Source: Protula sp. h YS-2021 (taxonomy: Eukaryota > Annelida > Polychaeta > Sabellida > Serpulidae). From it: a stretch of DNA of 64,000 nt. A program made the position numbers and the translations under genes. Shown here one piece after another: positions 38,820 to 50,929 of this stretch. The first letter of the stretch is position 1; each line of letters starts with the position of its first letter. The notes under the pieces were generated by a model. The model was given only the letters and a program-made list of their open reading frames with translations. It did no database searches and had not been told where the DNA came from. The DNA is taken from contig OX457031.1 of NCBI GenBank assembly GCA_949752745.1, positions 23,101,642 through 23,165,641 of the forward strand, in the 5' to 3' direction.

Positions 38820-39760
38820 GACATGGTTAAATGTAGGCCACACTGTCCTGCCAGTGCCCCGTCAAGTGTGAGTAGATGGGTCTATCCATGTTTGGACAAA
38901 ATGAGGCAATGGATGGCGTGTGAATCTGGGAAAGCTCTTCGTCCAGGTTATATGACAAAGAATTCCGTTCCGACGTTTGTAGGCCCGATGGCTCACTCTC
39001 ACTGACAACAATGGTATCAGCGCCCTGCTTCGGATCTGGCACTGATGGCGGGAGGCGTGATTTTTTTGAGTGACGTGTATACTGCTAATATCCCAAGGGG
39101 ATATTCAACTCTGACACAGTTTCAGGGATGACCAAAGACTTGTGTTTCTTCGACTTTCTCCTGGGCCAGACTCAGTTCATGCATGACTCGGTGATCCGTT
39201 GGGTGTGAACTGGGCAGGAAAGTTGTCTCTGCTGGCATTGTCTCTGCTGACACTTGGAATGTATGATGAACCCTTCTCCCGTCGGTCTTGATGTTGTAGA
39301 GGACAGTCCTGGGGTAATAGATGAGCACAATTCAGACAAGCACTGAGCTCGTTGAACAATGGGATGCGGTGCTCCCTCTTACACTAATGGCAGAGGGCAT
39401 GGGGGTTGATGCCTGGGGAGGGCAGAAATCAAGAAGTCATCCAATTTTTATTCTGAAGATTGACCTCCATTATGTCTGAAAGGCAAGTACTAAACACTCT
39501 ACATAAACTAAGGTTCATCTGTCACTGCCTATGCAGGCTACCCACATCATAAGGGGGTGGGGGGCACTAGGACATAACACATAGCCTGTTGGAAATATAG
39601 GAAAGATGGTCCGTAGCACATTCAAGCATTGCCTTTTGGGCGGGGTTGCATAGGTCCCTGGGCACCACTGTTCCTTGGTCCTATGGCTCCGTTGGTCTAC
39701 AGCTATAAGAACATATGGTCCTAGGGGATACCAAGAACCTCTGGAGCCAAACAAAGACTG
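38820..39760 (-). mobile_element. Probable retroelement debris (weak)
   Basis: A block less AT-rich than its surroundings with staggered minus-strand open frames (39042-38827, 39328-39122, 39754-39515) of protein-like composition, for example PDPKQGADTIVVSESEPSG and TDHRVMHELSLAQEKVEE. The pattern resembles the gag-side debris of the DIRS-like element at 55-57 kb, but I see no diagnostic motif. It may instead be a pseudogene. Confidence 0.3.
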
Positions 39761-42419
39761 AGGTTACTAAGGTTTAGTAGGCACCAGAAATGGGTGAAAA
39801 ACGCCGCTTTTTCGACTGCCAGACTGTTTAGGAATCTAGGCACTCCTAGCAACTATTACTAGGTCCATGGAAAGCTTCAAACTTAGCGAAACTGGGTGCC
39901 GTGCATTCCCAGAATGCTGTAGATAGCTTTGAGGCAAGGCAGACTTCTGCTGACTGAAACAACTTCACACCACTGAAGAATGTGTGTTGATGATCAGGAA
40001 GTATCTCCCACTCAAGTAAACCGGTTTAGAACCAAGGAGATACATTTTTCTGGATAAACTAAGATTTACCGGCATTGAAAAGTACTAAGACCGTATGTCC
40101 AAGCAGGTGGAGTCAATTAAAATCAAAATTCATACCTAGATAAATAAACACATTATCCACAAAATTAAGTAGTAAATATGGAGAATAAACACTTTTGAGC
40201 TGATAAGAAAGGCAAAATGGCGGGTGCTTGTTATTGCACGAAAGAGATCTGGCGCGAAGTACTCTTGTTCCTGATTATCTAATAGTCCTAACGGCGGTGC
40301 TGTAAGCGTTGCGGCGAGAAATTTGAAGAAGCTGCTTGATTCTTTGGGTTATATTGGAAACCCAAGCGGGCAGAAGCAAATTCAGAGCTTTTGCGAAGTA
40401 AAAGTTTAGATGACAATTTTTTAAAAAACTGTTCTATTTAACTATTACAATTTCGTACCAAAGATAACAAAATACTTTAGAGTTTAGCATAAGCCTGGAA
40501 GTAATGGAACCATTTGAGCGGGTGAGGCATTATTGCGGCTCGGTCATGTGGTATGTGTTTGTTTGCATTGCTTTTATAGTTGCTATAGTCGTGCAATTGT
40601 CATCATGAGTTATTTAAACACAGATTGATTGTGAGTAAAAAGAAACACATAATTTTTATGTGCATTAAAATTATCACCAGAATCATTTTTAAAAAGTTCG
40701 AATCTGAGCATAACATGTTAAGTGCACTTTAAAAAAAAGAATAAACTGGTACAAGTTGGGATTAGAGAAATGGTACGATTTCATTGGGGTAAGGACGGGG
40801 AGATGCAAATGAACGAGGCTGCTAATGCATTCTTTTCCTTTTTATGTCAAATTGTGAAATTTTGAGACTGCTTATGAAACTATGCACTTCACATAGTTCT
40901 TGAATCAGACAGGTAACTAAAAGTATGGCATTTTATACTTATTAAAAACATATACTATATATAATATATTATATATTACTATAGCTAATTATCTGAGTAG
41001 ACAGCACAACCCAGCGTTAAACTGGTTTTATAACTTACTTCTGATCAGTAGTTCCTACGACAAGAGCAGTATAAACACTTTTGGAAAGCTTTGAAACCAA
41101 CCAGTGCCATTCTACTGGAAATATTTGACTTTGCGTCATCCTGCATTGTTTAATGGAACATGGGGAATGATCATTAACTTTGCATGGACCCCTTGTAGTT
41201 GTTTGATTAATTGTATTTATAATGGCTCCATATTTAATGATACAGCCACATGCCCATAATTTGTAAATAATTGTATTTATAATGGCTCTCTATTTAATGA
41301 CACAATCATACTGCAGATATGTCTATAATTTCCTTTACGTTTTCATGTCGATCGTGATTAAATAATAAAAGGTAACCGTACAAAAATGAAATAAATGTAT
41401 TTTGATGTACTACCCCGGTGTTAAAAAAAGTTAAAGGTGCAGTTAACTCTCTCCCAAAAGCGAAAATCAATTGATCAAGCCCTATTACGCAAACAGTTTT
41501 AGGATTTGTGAATACGGTTACTGATACTCAAAGCTGGCAGTATGCTTAAGTGTCCATCCATAAACATGGACTGATATCGAGGTTGTGCATTCTACAAAGT
41601 GAATGCGTGAAGTCACACATTCCATAAAGGGGAGGGGGTGGGGTTAGGGTAGGGGTGGTTGGTAGAACCTATCATAAGAGAAGACGATGTTTCATAATCA
41701 AGCAATTTTGGTGCGGTTAAGCAAACCTCGGAATTACATCAGAGCTCACTTCCAAATAAACAGCATCTCACAGAAAATGCGAGCAGTTGCTTTTTGATGA
41801 TAATCAAATCACAATGTCCTTTGAAATAGATGCACATATAGACTGTGTATAGATTTACTGACGGCGATCTTTTACTGAGAGCAGTTGTTACAATAGGAGT
41901 AGAAGTCTAATTCTATCATTATTTTACCGGAAATAGAAACCATAATAGTCTAAAATAAGGATAACAACTACTTTAAAACATGGGCTCAGATTCTGCATCG
42001 CTCTCCCGATGTCTAGATAAAACTTCAATAATCAAGTTTACTGGGTGCTAGTGGCGAACTCAACATTCTACGCGAAGAGGCTGAGAAAAACTCTATTCAT
42101 GATCTACTTTATTTCATAAAGGAAATACTATGCAAATATATTTTATACAAGCTTATTTTCTCATTGCCTGCTTGAGTATACAAAATAGGCAGAGCAACAT
42201 GAAAACATATAGAATTATACAAGGAATTAAAAACAACAACTTCAGCTTCCACTTTAAAGCATTGAAATGTAGTTTTGTAATAAAATGGTAACAATATAGC
42301 GAGATTAGAGTGAAGTTAAAATAGGACTAATTGCAATATCACTGCTTAAATAGGTTTCTGGAGCATATTATTAGTTAAAGCGTGAGGAGGGATTGGTATC
42401 AAATCGGGGTCAACATAAA
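39761..42419. other. Intergenic, no gene recognised
   Basis: A short direct duplication TAATTGTATTTATAATGGCTC occurs at about 41210 and 41270. A CpG-containing patch at 40200-40400 has a 21-codon frame only. Nothing else is supported. Confidence 0.4.
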
Positions 42420-42660
42420 GGATTCTCTTCCTCCATTCAACTCAGTTCAAACTTTTCGAAAAGGGTGAAAAAGTGAAAGAAGTGATAGAAGAAATATAGC
42501 AAAAACAGCTCATACTCATGATATAAAAGAATTGAAACTTAAAAATGTTAGTTAAAACTTTCAATAAAGTTTCAAAATAGCAAACGGGTTGTTAAAACAC
42601 AATTGTTCTTTGGTGCAAGAGAAAGTTGACATTTCGGCGCTATTTAGGTGTTGATACTTT
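42420..42660. mobile_element. Diverged, reversed copy of the foldback MITE at 29.6 kb
   Basis: In inverse orientation it follows 29.70-29.90 kb through GTGAAAGAAGTGATAGAAGAA, GCAAAAACAGCTCATACT, ATAAAAGAATTGAAACTT and GTGCAAGAGAAAGTTGACAT. The outer termini are decayed. Confidence 0.6.
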
Positions 42661-43266
42661 AAAGAAAGTGCTCTTACAGAGAATCAAGGATATTTTTCAA
42701 TTTAAAAAGGCGCACAAAGGAGACAGCGATATTTTTTGGATGGGGGGGGGGGGTTTGGTTTGAAATGAGCTGGAGAGATGGAATTTGAAATCGGGCAAGG
42801 TAATTTGAGATTATTCACCCATCCTCCGCGGGACATTTTTTTGTTTGAAAGTACCCCAGGAACTGCAACAGGACTGGTACTTTCGAATAATCTCCAATGT
42901 GTTGGTTCAGCAAAAAATAGTCCAATACATTACATACTTAGCCGACTTGGAGATTGGCTTTGAATAACAAAACCCTCTACAGCCCTCCCCCCCCCCCCGG
43001 CCACAACCTGACGGGGTTTTGCCCTTCAGACGTTTTGTTAAAGAGCGTTCCACTGTCCTTGATTCTTACAAAATGTCTGTCCTTTAATTTGCGTGTTAGC
43101 AACAGTAGTATTTTTAACAGCATTTACTGTAAGGTCTAATGTCACAATTGTGTTTTCTATAGGCGTGACATGACACGCTAATTTTAAAAATATACTGTAA
43201 TGTATACTTAATGGGAATGATTTTCAGCAGATCTGAGAATAGGGGACGCCACAAATCTTGTTCCTG
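42661..43266. other. Downstream region of the KEK-tailed gene, with poly-G and poly-C
   Basis: G tract near 42741-42751 and C tract near 42987-42998. A minus-strand ATTAAA at about 43084 is a possible polyadenylation signal for the gene ending at 43267. Confidence 0.35.
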
Positions 43267-46200
43267 CTATGTTTTAACTTTATCTGCATCATCGGGATGT
43301 TCATCCTGGAATTTAATAAGCAATTTGATAGCGTAGACGTCAATGTATTTAATTGCCGCTGCAACATTGTTCTCCTCAATGATTTCTACTAATTTTGCAA
43401 TGTCTGATATTTTCTCTTTCTTTTTCGAGCCCTGCGTAGCATCGGTTGACTGAGTAAGATCAGTGGAATTGGTGGCTTCGCTGCTGTGAGTCTGGTGTGT
43501 GGCGCGAGTACGGGCACTGACTGTGTCGTTGTGCTCGCGATCACGTGGTGCCTTAGTGTCATTCTCATTGGCTGGATCTTCACCACGCTCTTTGGCTAAT
43601 TTCTCTTCCATTTCACGGTATTGCTTGAACTCGGTGTTTTCTCTGATCAGTGTGAATACACTTCTCCGGTTCGGCTGTTTGTCCGTGCGTACCGTATCTC
43701 GCTCTCCGCTCTCACTGCGACGCCTTTCTCGTTTCCCAGCTTCGCTTTTCTGGTCCAAACCTTTACGCCTCCCTCGCGGAATCGCCTCACCAGTTTCACT
43801 GTCTTTTAACTTAACACTGCTTTTCTTTACCTCGTCTGGATCATTATTCATTTCTCTCTCGTGTCGTAAGTCATCTTCTGTCTTGTTGTCAAAGTTTAAA
43901 ACACTGCTGGTTTCTTCTATGACCAAACCGCCTTTTCCATCACTTTTTTTACCACGAGACTTTTCCAGTTTATTTTCTTTATCCGTCAACTTTTTTTCTT
44001 GAGAAATGTCTTTGTTTCTCTTCTCAGTGACCTTTGAGTTTTCTGCTTCCTTTTGTGATTTAAAATCAGATTTCTTTTCCTTATCATGAGATTCTTTTTC
44101 AGTCTCCTTGGTTTCTTTTTCCTTAGTGTCTTTTTCCTTGCCGGCCTTTTCTTTGCTGTCCTTTTCTTTGCTGCCTTTTTCTTTGCTGCCTTTTTCCTTG
44201 CTGTCTTTCTTTTTGCCCTGTTTCGCTCTCGGTTTTGCTCTCTTTTGCTCCCTTTCCTCGGGCGGTTTCGTCAGATCCTGTCTGTGGCGTCTGTACGCCG
44301 TCTACAAAGTAAATACACAGCAATTCTTACTGAGTATTGGAATCTGATTCTGAAGTACATAAAAGGAAAGGTCGTCCATGAACATTGTATGCCTATAGGC
44401 CTGGGAAAAGGACTGGACTAGGCACAAGCCAAAGCCAGTGGAACTGACATAAAGCGGTCTGTATTCCAGGGGAAGCCCTATTTGTGGTATTCATAATAAC
44501 AGAAAGAACGTACAGCGGGGGTTGGTCGTATCCGGGAATCGCCCCTATATATCTTTACACCCCTGTAAGCTCACCAAATGCTGCCCCTACTTTGAGAACT
44601 GAACAGGTGTATGACTACTGACCATAAAGTCCTCCTCTTCGCTGTCCTCCTCTTCTTCGCTTATCTGGGGCAGCGCTTCGTCCAGCTCCTCGCCCTCCTC
44701 TTCCTCCTCTTCTTCGTCGTCGCTCGTGCTCGACTCGAACATGATTTTCCGCGAGTCGCCGCTATGCGGGTCTAGAGTGTTTGACTGTGAGAACAAACAA
44801 AGGCTCACTGCACACTTCCATTTCAACATGTTCACCTTTAAGTTTGTTTTTTTTTAATTCACCACAGATTCAAAGAGCCGAAGAAATACATGTGCGAGCC
44901 ATTCTTGCAGACTTTGAGGTCAGCAATCTGGCGCAAAGACAGAATTTATTTATTAAGATATTTCACATAAAAAATCGTTTCACGATAAATTGTACAATAT
45001 TTAATCGGGGTAGTTTGCAGATCAAACCTGATCAATACCGACATAAAATAAAATTACTAGAATAAAAAGTAACTAGTTTAGTAGCTTCAAACCACTCGAA
45101 CAATTGCGTTGATACCCATCAAGACTCTAGTAATAAAACAAAACTATCAGGACTCCATATACACTGAATTAAACCAGACCTGCATGAACCGATGTCGCCC
45201 TACCTTTGGCTGTATGAAGGCCGGGCAAAACTTGCTATTGAGGCAGCCATCCACAATCATGAGGAGATACTTGAAGGTTTCGAATCGAGTACTTTGAGTA
45301 TCAGCTGTCTGTTTAAATAGCCACAGCGACAAGGCGCCACGTGTTCTTTGGTTGATAGGTGGCAGCACTTTATTACCGCATTGCGATAACGTTGTATACA
45401 ACTCAAACGCTTCCTGTATGGTTTGGAAACGAGGCTCTGTTTTCACGTGCTTGTAGATCACCTTTTCAAGGCTTTCAAAGTCTATACGCCACGTTCGTTT
45501 ATCTTCCTCCACTTCCTTTTTTCCGTACACTTCCGTCTGAGCACGCTCGAGTATACGCTGGCTTCGTGACTTGTAAACAGGGCTTGACTTAATGGCAGGT
45601 AGTTTCACTATTTTGGCAAGGGGGCTATACAGTTTGATACATAGTTCACCAATCTCAAAACTCTCCTTTAAATATTTCACCATCGCTTGGCCTCGCTTCT
45701 TATACGGGGGTTTATTCGGGTATGGATGAGGAATTTTAAAATAAGCAGGAAGCTCTTCCACATCAATACTAAGCTGAACTTCGAGTTTTAGAGTGATCAG
45801 TTTGCTTTTGTCCGAAGTATCCGGTAAGCAAGAGAATATAACAAAGAAACCTTCTTTGGAATGCACCAGCATCACTTGAATGGCATGTTTCGAGATCACT
45901 GAGTCGTCTATGTCCAAAAGTGCTTCCTTAAGTGCTGCAAAAAATAAATAAATAAAAAAATAAATAAATAAAAAATAAAGACACAGTTATTAGGCTGAGT
46001 TTCTAAGTAGAGCTTTTTCAAGTTTTAAAATTATATAAATATAATCTCACTGCAATCATATTTTTTGGAGTTGAGCTTGTCGGGAGATGACACTAGAGGG
46101 CGGAGGGATGAAACTACCCCCTCCACTTCATCCAGCCCGCTATTTTAGTTCTTTTTATGAAAATACGAATGTTTGGCGTTTTTAATGTTATCTCATGTTA

Positions 46201-47900
46201 TTTCTTTTATATTTATGAAAATATCTTTCCAACCACAGATTTTATATTTGTAGTCAGTAAAGTGCCCAAGAGCAAAAAATGTTAGGTTTTTGTTGAAAAA
46301 TATTTAAGGGAGGAATGCAACATCGGTCCGGGAAATTCGGAATTTTTCGAGAAGTAATTTTCCAAAATGAATAAATAAATAGGCGTGTTACTGTTTATAG
46401 TACCTTTTCAAACTCTGAGAAAAAAATCAAATACTTCTTTGAAGGATAAGTCAGGCAAAAGAACGAGAATAATCCTTCCGCCCCCACCCCTCCCCACCCG
46501 TATACACGCGGATAATTGTGATGTCACATACCGGGAGAAATCCACTTCCCCATGCGCTCGGGGGATATGTAGTCGCTGATGGGATCCAGTATGGCCCTGA
46601 CCTGGCGTCGAAGCTGTCCTCTTTCCTCGATCGTTAGTTGTTTGTGTAGTTTCATGATGGCGTGCTCCGGCTGAACGTCGTGTGGATAGCCCGCAAGCAT
46701 CTGTGCAAAAAGCCAAATTACGCATGTTCATGAATATCTTCTGCGATATAAAATATGTAGAATTATCCCAGAATGACCTGGATTACTTGGGGAATTCCTA
46801 ACCTGACAGACTTCGTGCTTTGATTGGTTGACACCGATGGACTTTGATTGGGCTAATGCAGCGACTCACATGTTAAACAAGTATTGTATAGACACCCACA
46901 TAGTGCTATATTTGTTTAATTCTCGATTTTATTTAGACTTCACAAATTTTGATCTGATTAAAAAAGTACCTGATCACCAACTTCAAAAACGCCAGGCCTT
47001 GGTCGTTTCACCTGGAGTCTATAAACGTACTCATTGCCCACGCGCCGGCGTAGGTTTCTCTTCACCGACTGCTTAATCTCCTTAATTTTTCTGCCGTCTA
47101 CCCGTATGTAGCGATCGAAATTGGCGCTGTATCGCCTCGCTCGCTTCAGCATTATGGCAACGATTCTAAAATTTTAAACACATCAGTTAAATGTATCCAA
47201 TGTACTGGATAGCAATATGGTTGCACAATCATATATTAACAAAACCTTTTCTTGACTATTTTCTTCTTTTTCTTCCTCAAATTTCAAAAATCACTTTTCT
47301 TAAACTAGAAACATTCCAAACATGATTATTCAGAGACATAATATAGAACTTTCTTGTCTCATAGCAAACAATATACAGCCATCGGCAAAATAAAATTTAC
47401 TTCATTAGAAGATCTTTTTCCTTCTTCTTTTTCTCCACCTCTTCTTTGTTAATTTGTACTATGGAATCGCTCACCCAATTCAAGTAGCCTTCAACACTCT
47501 GTTGAAATATATTTTTTGGATATTCATTATGGAATATATATGTTTTGCATATACAATTTGCATATACCAGGGGCCTAGGCCGCAATTTCCGTTCGACTTG
47601 CCGACTAGCCGGTGTCACGGAATCGTTTAGCGTGATTGAGTGGAGCAATACACTCAAAACCTGTGTTCTGAAGGGGAAACCCACTAGGATGTCTATTAAA
47701 TAATGTTGAATTTATGTGCCTTTCTTCAATCAAGTCATAACCAAAAAATATTCGCACAAACATGTGATAGATAAAATTGATACCAACTTCTATCAGATAT
47801 TGTGTAATATTTGTTGGTATAAATTTACCTTGAACATTTTAGACAGGTAGCGCCATCTTGGGGCAATAGCACCGCCCTTAACTTTTCTTCTTGTGGACAT
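43267..47900 (-). CDS. Unrecognised 820-aa protein with acidic exon and KEK-rich charged tail (complete)
   Basis: Seven coding exons in transcript order: 47900-47829, 47498-47401, 47165-46970, 46700-46532, 45934-45204, 44784-44623 and 44301-43267, summing to 2463 nt in frame with consistent phases (0,2,0,1,0,0). Residues 1-122 are basic and helical (MLKRARRYSANFDRYIRVDG; ERGQLRRQVRAI follows). Residues 123-422 look like a folded domain (DIDDSVISKHAIQVMLVHS, PYPNKPPYKKRGQAMV, FELYTTLSQCGNKVLPPINQ, CPAFIQPK). Residues 423-476 are almost all Glu/Asp/Ser. From 477 the chain is Lys/Glu-rich and low-complexity, with GSKEK-type repeats near 503-530, and ends in a helical segment (773-820, EIIEENNVAAAIKYIDVYAIKLLIKF). 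I do not recognise the family. A cytoskeletal, ciliary or nuclear scaffold is possible but unproven. The donor after the acidic exon is GTCAGT, slightly unusual. Confidence 0.8.
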
Positions 47901-48465
47901 GTTACCAGTTTCTTAGTTTCTTGGTTCTGTAAAAAAGACAGAGAACTGACCTTTATATGCACATATGCAATGTATAAAATTTAATATAGATTGTACAGTT
48001 GAGCTGAAATATCATATTTCTTAGAGAATGGCAGTAACGACGTAGACGTCACATATAAGCCAGTTTGCAGTTTCGAGTGCGCATGCTCGGTAGAGAAACT
48101 CACAGGATTCCAATGGAAAAAAAAACATAAAGAAAAAGAAAGAAAAGAAAAATACACTCAAAGTTGATTTTTCCTGCCATAGCGTGTATGCAAGGTGTCA
48201 AAACTTCGTCGGAATATGGAGCAATTTATTCATGACATTATAATTGGTCTCTAACACAAAAAGCGCTATATCTATTTCAGTGTGATTTTGATGTATTTCT
48301 CCATTGATTTCTATCTTTCTAAGTTTCTCTGCTTCTATTATTAACCACCAAAAAACTGGAATTCTGGTTTTTTACATAAATCTCGGAGTGTGTGTGGTTA
48401 TCCTACCCCGGGGTTCCACTGCATCTGTATAATAAAATGGTTTTAGGACAGAACACAGCAGTTTT
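47901..48465. other. Upstream of the KEK-tailed gene
   Basis: Expected to hold its 5' UTR and promoter. No TATA box is evident. Nothing else is recognised. Confidence 0.35.
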
Positions 48466-49037
48466 CGGTAAATCCACGACATAACGCCCGACGACATAAC
48501 GCCCGACGACATAACGTCCGACGACACAACGTCCGCAAAAAAGTGCAGGGTGCGACATTTGGAAGGATTTTTATTCATCTTTTTTGTTACAATTTTCTTT
48601 CCTGGTAAATCACACTGCATTTAAAATGTGCCCAATCTGAACAAAGCTACCAACAACGTTATACACTTTACCATCCTGGACTCATCTGAACTCCAGATAG
48701 TAAGTAAAAAACAAACTCGCCAATACTACCAACAACGCTGTAGACTTTACCGTCCAGAACTCATCTGAACACTTGGTACGTTGATAGAACTCCGGAGCTG
48801 GCATTAATAGGACAGGCTTTTAATGTCCTTTGAACATAGTGGCGCTAATTGACGTTTGGAGCAATAAATTAAGCGGGGGGGGGGGGGGGGCGGAGGGGGG
48901 GAGCACAAATCGATCCAAATGTCCCAACTTTCACTTTTTTCGGACGATATGCCGCCGGGCGTTATGTCGCTGGGCTTTATGTCGTTGGACGTTATGTCGT
49001 TGGACGTTATGTCGTTGGACGTTATGTCGGGATACCG
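48466..49037. mobile_element. MITE with 15-bp minisatellites as inverted termini
   Basis: The left end has CGGTAAATCC then about four units of ACGACATAACG(C/T)CCG (48477-48536). The right end has about six units of the complement (CGTTATGTCGTTGGA type, 48945-49030) ending GGATACCG. The outer CGGTA...GACATAACG is inverted at both ends. The interior carries a direct repeat of TACCAACAACG.TGTA.ACTTTACC.TCC and a poly-G tract (48875-48900). No coding capacity. Confidence 0.75.
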
Positions 49038-50859
49038 TTTTCAGTATCCACTGCTTTCGTCCACAACACCAATAGTTGCAGCTTCTGATTATTCCAGAAT
49101 ACTATTTCGTTTGAGGATTATTTTTAATTCAACATTCTTGTAGTTCAGAAAAGCGCAATCAGTTTACATTTGAGTGCATTCTTTCAAACAAAGCTGCCTA
49201 AAGATCAAAACGTTGAATTTATGCTGTCTTTAAGAAAAACAAACTAAGCCAGTGTAATTCATCGTGTTTCATTTGAAGGGTACCTTTTCTTCTCATAAAC
49301 AATCTATACCAAGAAGCTATTCGGATCGAAACAGGATCCTATTGTGCTTTTTTTTTTTTTACAAGTTTACCAGCACCAGTCCCAGTGCCGTAACTACTGG
49401 GGCAGTTCAATGGGTTTCATTCAATAACAAGCAGATTTAAAATAGTGTCCTTTTTGTTCTTTGTTGTGTGAAATTTTATTTATTATTTCACTAAAACTAG
49501 ACATAAATCAGAGCAAATCAATTAATTTTTGTGAATTGTGGAGGAGAGGAGGGGCAAGAATACTATATGTAAACATCCCTTTCTAACTGCATGGCAATCA
49601 AGATCCCATAATTTCAATTGGCAAGTCTGTATGAAAACATTCTTTACACAGCGCGACCTCGGGGATAAAAAGCATTTAATCTCTGTGTAAAATCAGCTAG
49701 TGTGAGTAAAGGATTGTCATGTTGTATGTTGTTATTTATGTAGCCATACATTTTAATGGAGGTCGTCGCAGTGTAATGAGTAAAATGGTATGTCGCTTTT
49801 GTAACTTTTTGCACGCCCGTCTACAATTCAAAACCCAGTAGGGCAACAGGTCCAATTGTATTCAGACAAGAGGTTATAATAAAACACCTCTTCTCCTCCC
49901 CGTCCCCTATATCGTGAAGGGATATTTCTTAAGAAAGGTTTATATTATGAAAATATTCTGAACCGCTCTGCCGGTGTTGTGGTTACGAGGGTAGTACAGA
50001 AAATGGCAATTATGTTCGGTGCAAATTCTGAAACGCATGTTAATGAAACCAACATTTTTTTCAGCGCCAGGACAACCCATTCTACATTGCGAGCTGGACT
50101 TCGTGCGGTCCTTTTTAAACTCTGGATGCAGTCAACTGAAGAGGCCTTGTCGAAGGAGAATTTTGCAGCAAGATATAATGTTTTGGGGTTGAAACTTAAG
50201 TCACCCGATTCCACCCGCCCCACCCCGCATACATTGTGCGAGGGGAATGGTTATGTTACCGCACGTTAAAGGGACGACCACCCGTTCCAAACATTCTGGT
50301 TTCGCGCCCCGCTCAAAAGCTATATTGAGCAAATGGATTGAGAGATCATCTGGTTAATTACCCCCTTAAGTATTACACAGGTTGGGGGTATAATACCAGA
50401 ACAATAAAAGTACATTGTGCAGTACAATGCAGTCATTTCTGTTTTTCCCTACAAATTTATATGGGTCATATTAGGCCTGTTGTTGAAATACGGTTCCGCA
50501 TTTTATTACTTGAACATTTTTGAAAATTTGAATAAGCTCATTTATTGTGGAAATTATTCTGTTTGGAAATGCCTGCTGGACTCTCCCCCCCCCTCCTCGA
50601 AGGGGGGGGGGGGGGGCTCCCATTCCTGTTCTCATCCACATTGTAGAAAAGGGGATCAAGTATTCTTCCATTTGCCTTTCATTTTATTTTCAAACATGAC
50701 CTTGTTGTAAAATATTAAACACTGGTCAAACATCACAACGCAACGTCTAGTAGACGTCGTAGAAACGTTTTAAATCAAAGCTGGTTTAAGAGTTTGCCGA
50801 ATGATTCAATTCGACTACGTAAGGCAAGCGGAGCGATACGTAATCTCCTCTTTACCAAA
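49038..50859. other. Intergenic; C-tract/G-tract hairpin at 50585-50616
   Basis: Nine C (50585-50593), about 8 bases, then 15 G (50602-50616) can pair into a hairpin. The 49945-50269 open frames on both strands have no recognised domain. AACGTCTAGTAGACGTC at about 50742 belongs to a recurrent AGACGTC motif family. Confidence 0.4.
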
Positions 50860-50925
50860 ACGGACCGGAGTTGAACCCAGGACCTTATGATTAGCGGACT
50901 AATCGTCCTACCAAGTGAGCCCAAC
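50860..50925 (-). repeat. tRNA-derived SINE head (Pol III A and B boxes)
   Basis: On the minus strand the segment reads with an A-box-like TGGGCTCACTTGG (about 50911-50923), a short arm GATTA/TAATC at the anticodon position, and a B box GGTTCAACTCC (50867-50877) matching GGTTCRANYCC. The anticodon loop is one base short of normal and the A box has an extra base, so this is not a working tRNA. The SINE body would extend to lower coordinates, perhaps to about 50720. Confidence 0.6.
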
Positions 50926-50929
50926 TGTA

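Noticed and set aside
43499..44002. 167-codon open frame on the plus strand
   Set aside because: Antisense shadow of the Lys/Glu/Arg-rich last exon of the minus-strand gene.
48477..49030. CRISPR-like short repeats
   Set aside because: The 15-bp units are head-to-tail without spacers and in a eukaryotic intergenic region; they are minisatellite termini of a MITE.
49945..50269. Overlapping frames on both strands of about 92-96 codons
   Set aside because: Complementary frames with no conserved motif; neither shows splice or start support.
50860..50925. Functional tRNA gene
   Set aside because: Anticodon loop length and A-box spacing are wrong and the acceptor arms do not pair, so it is a SINE head.
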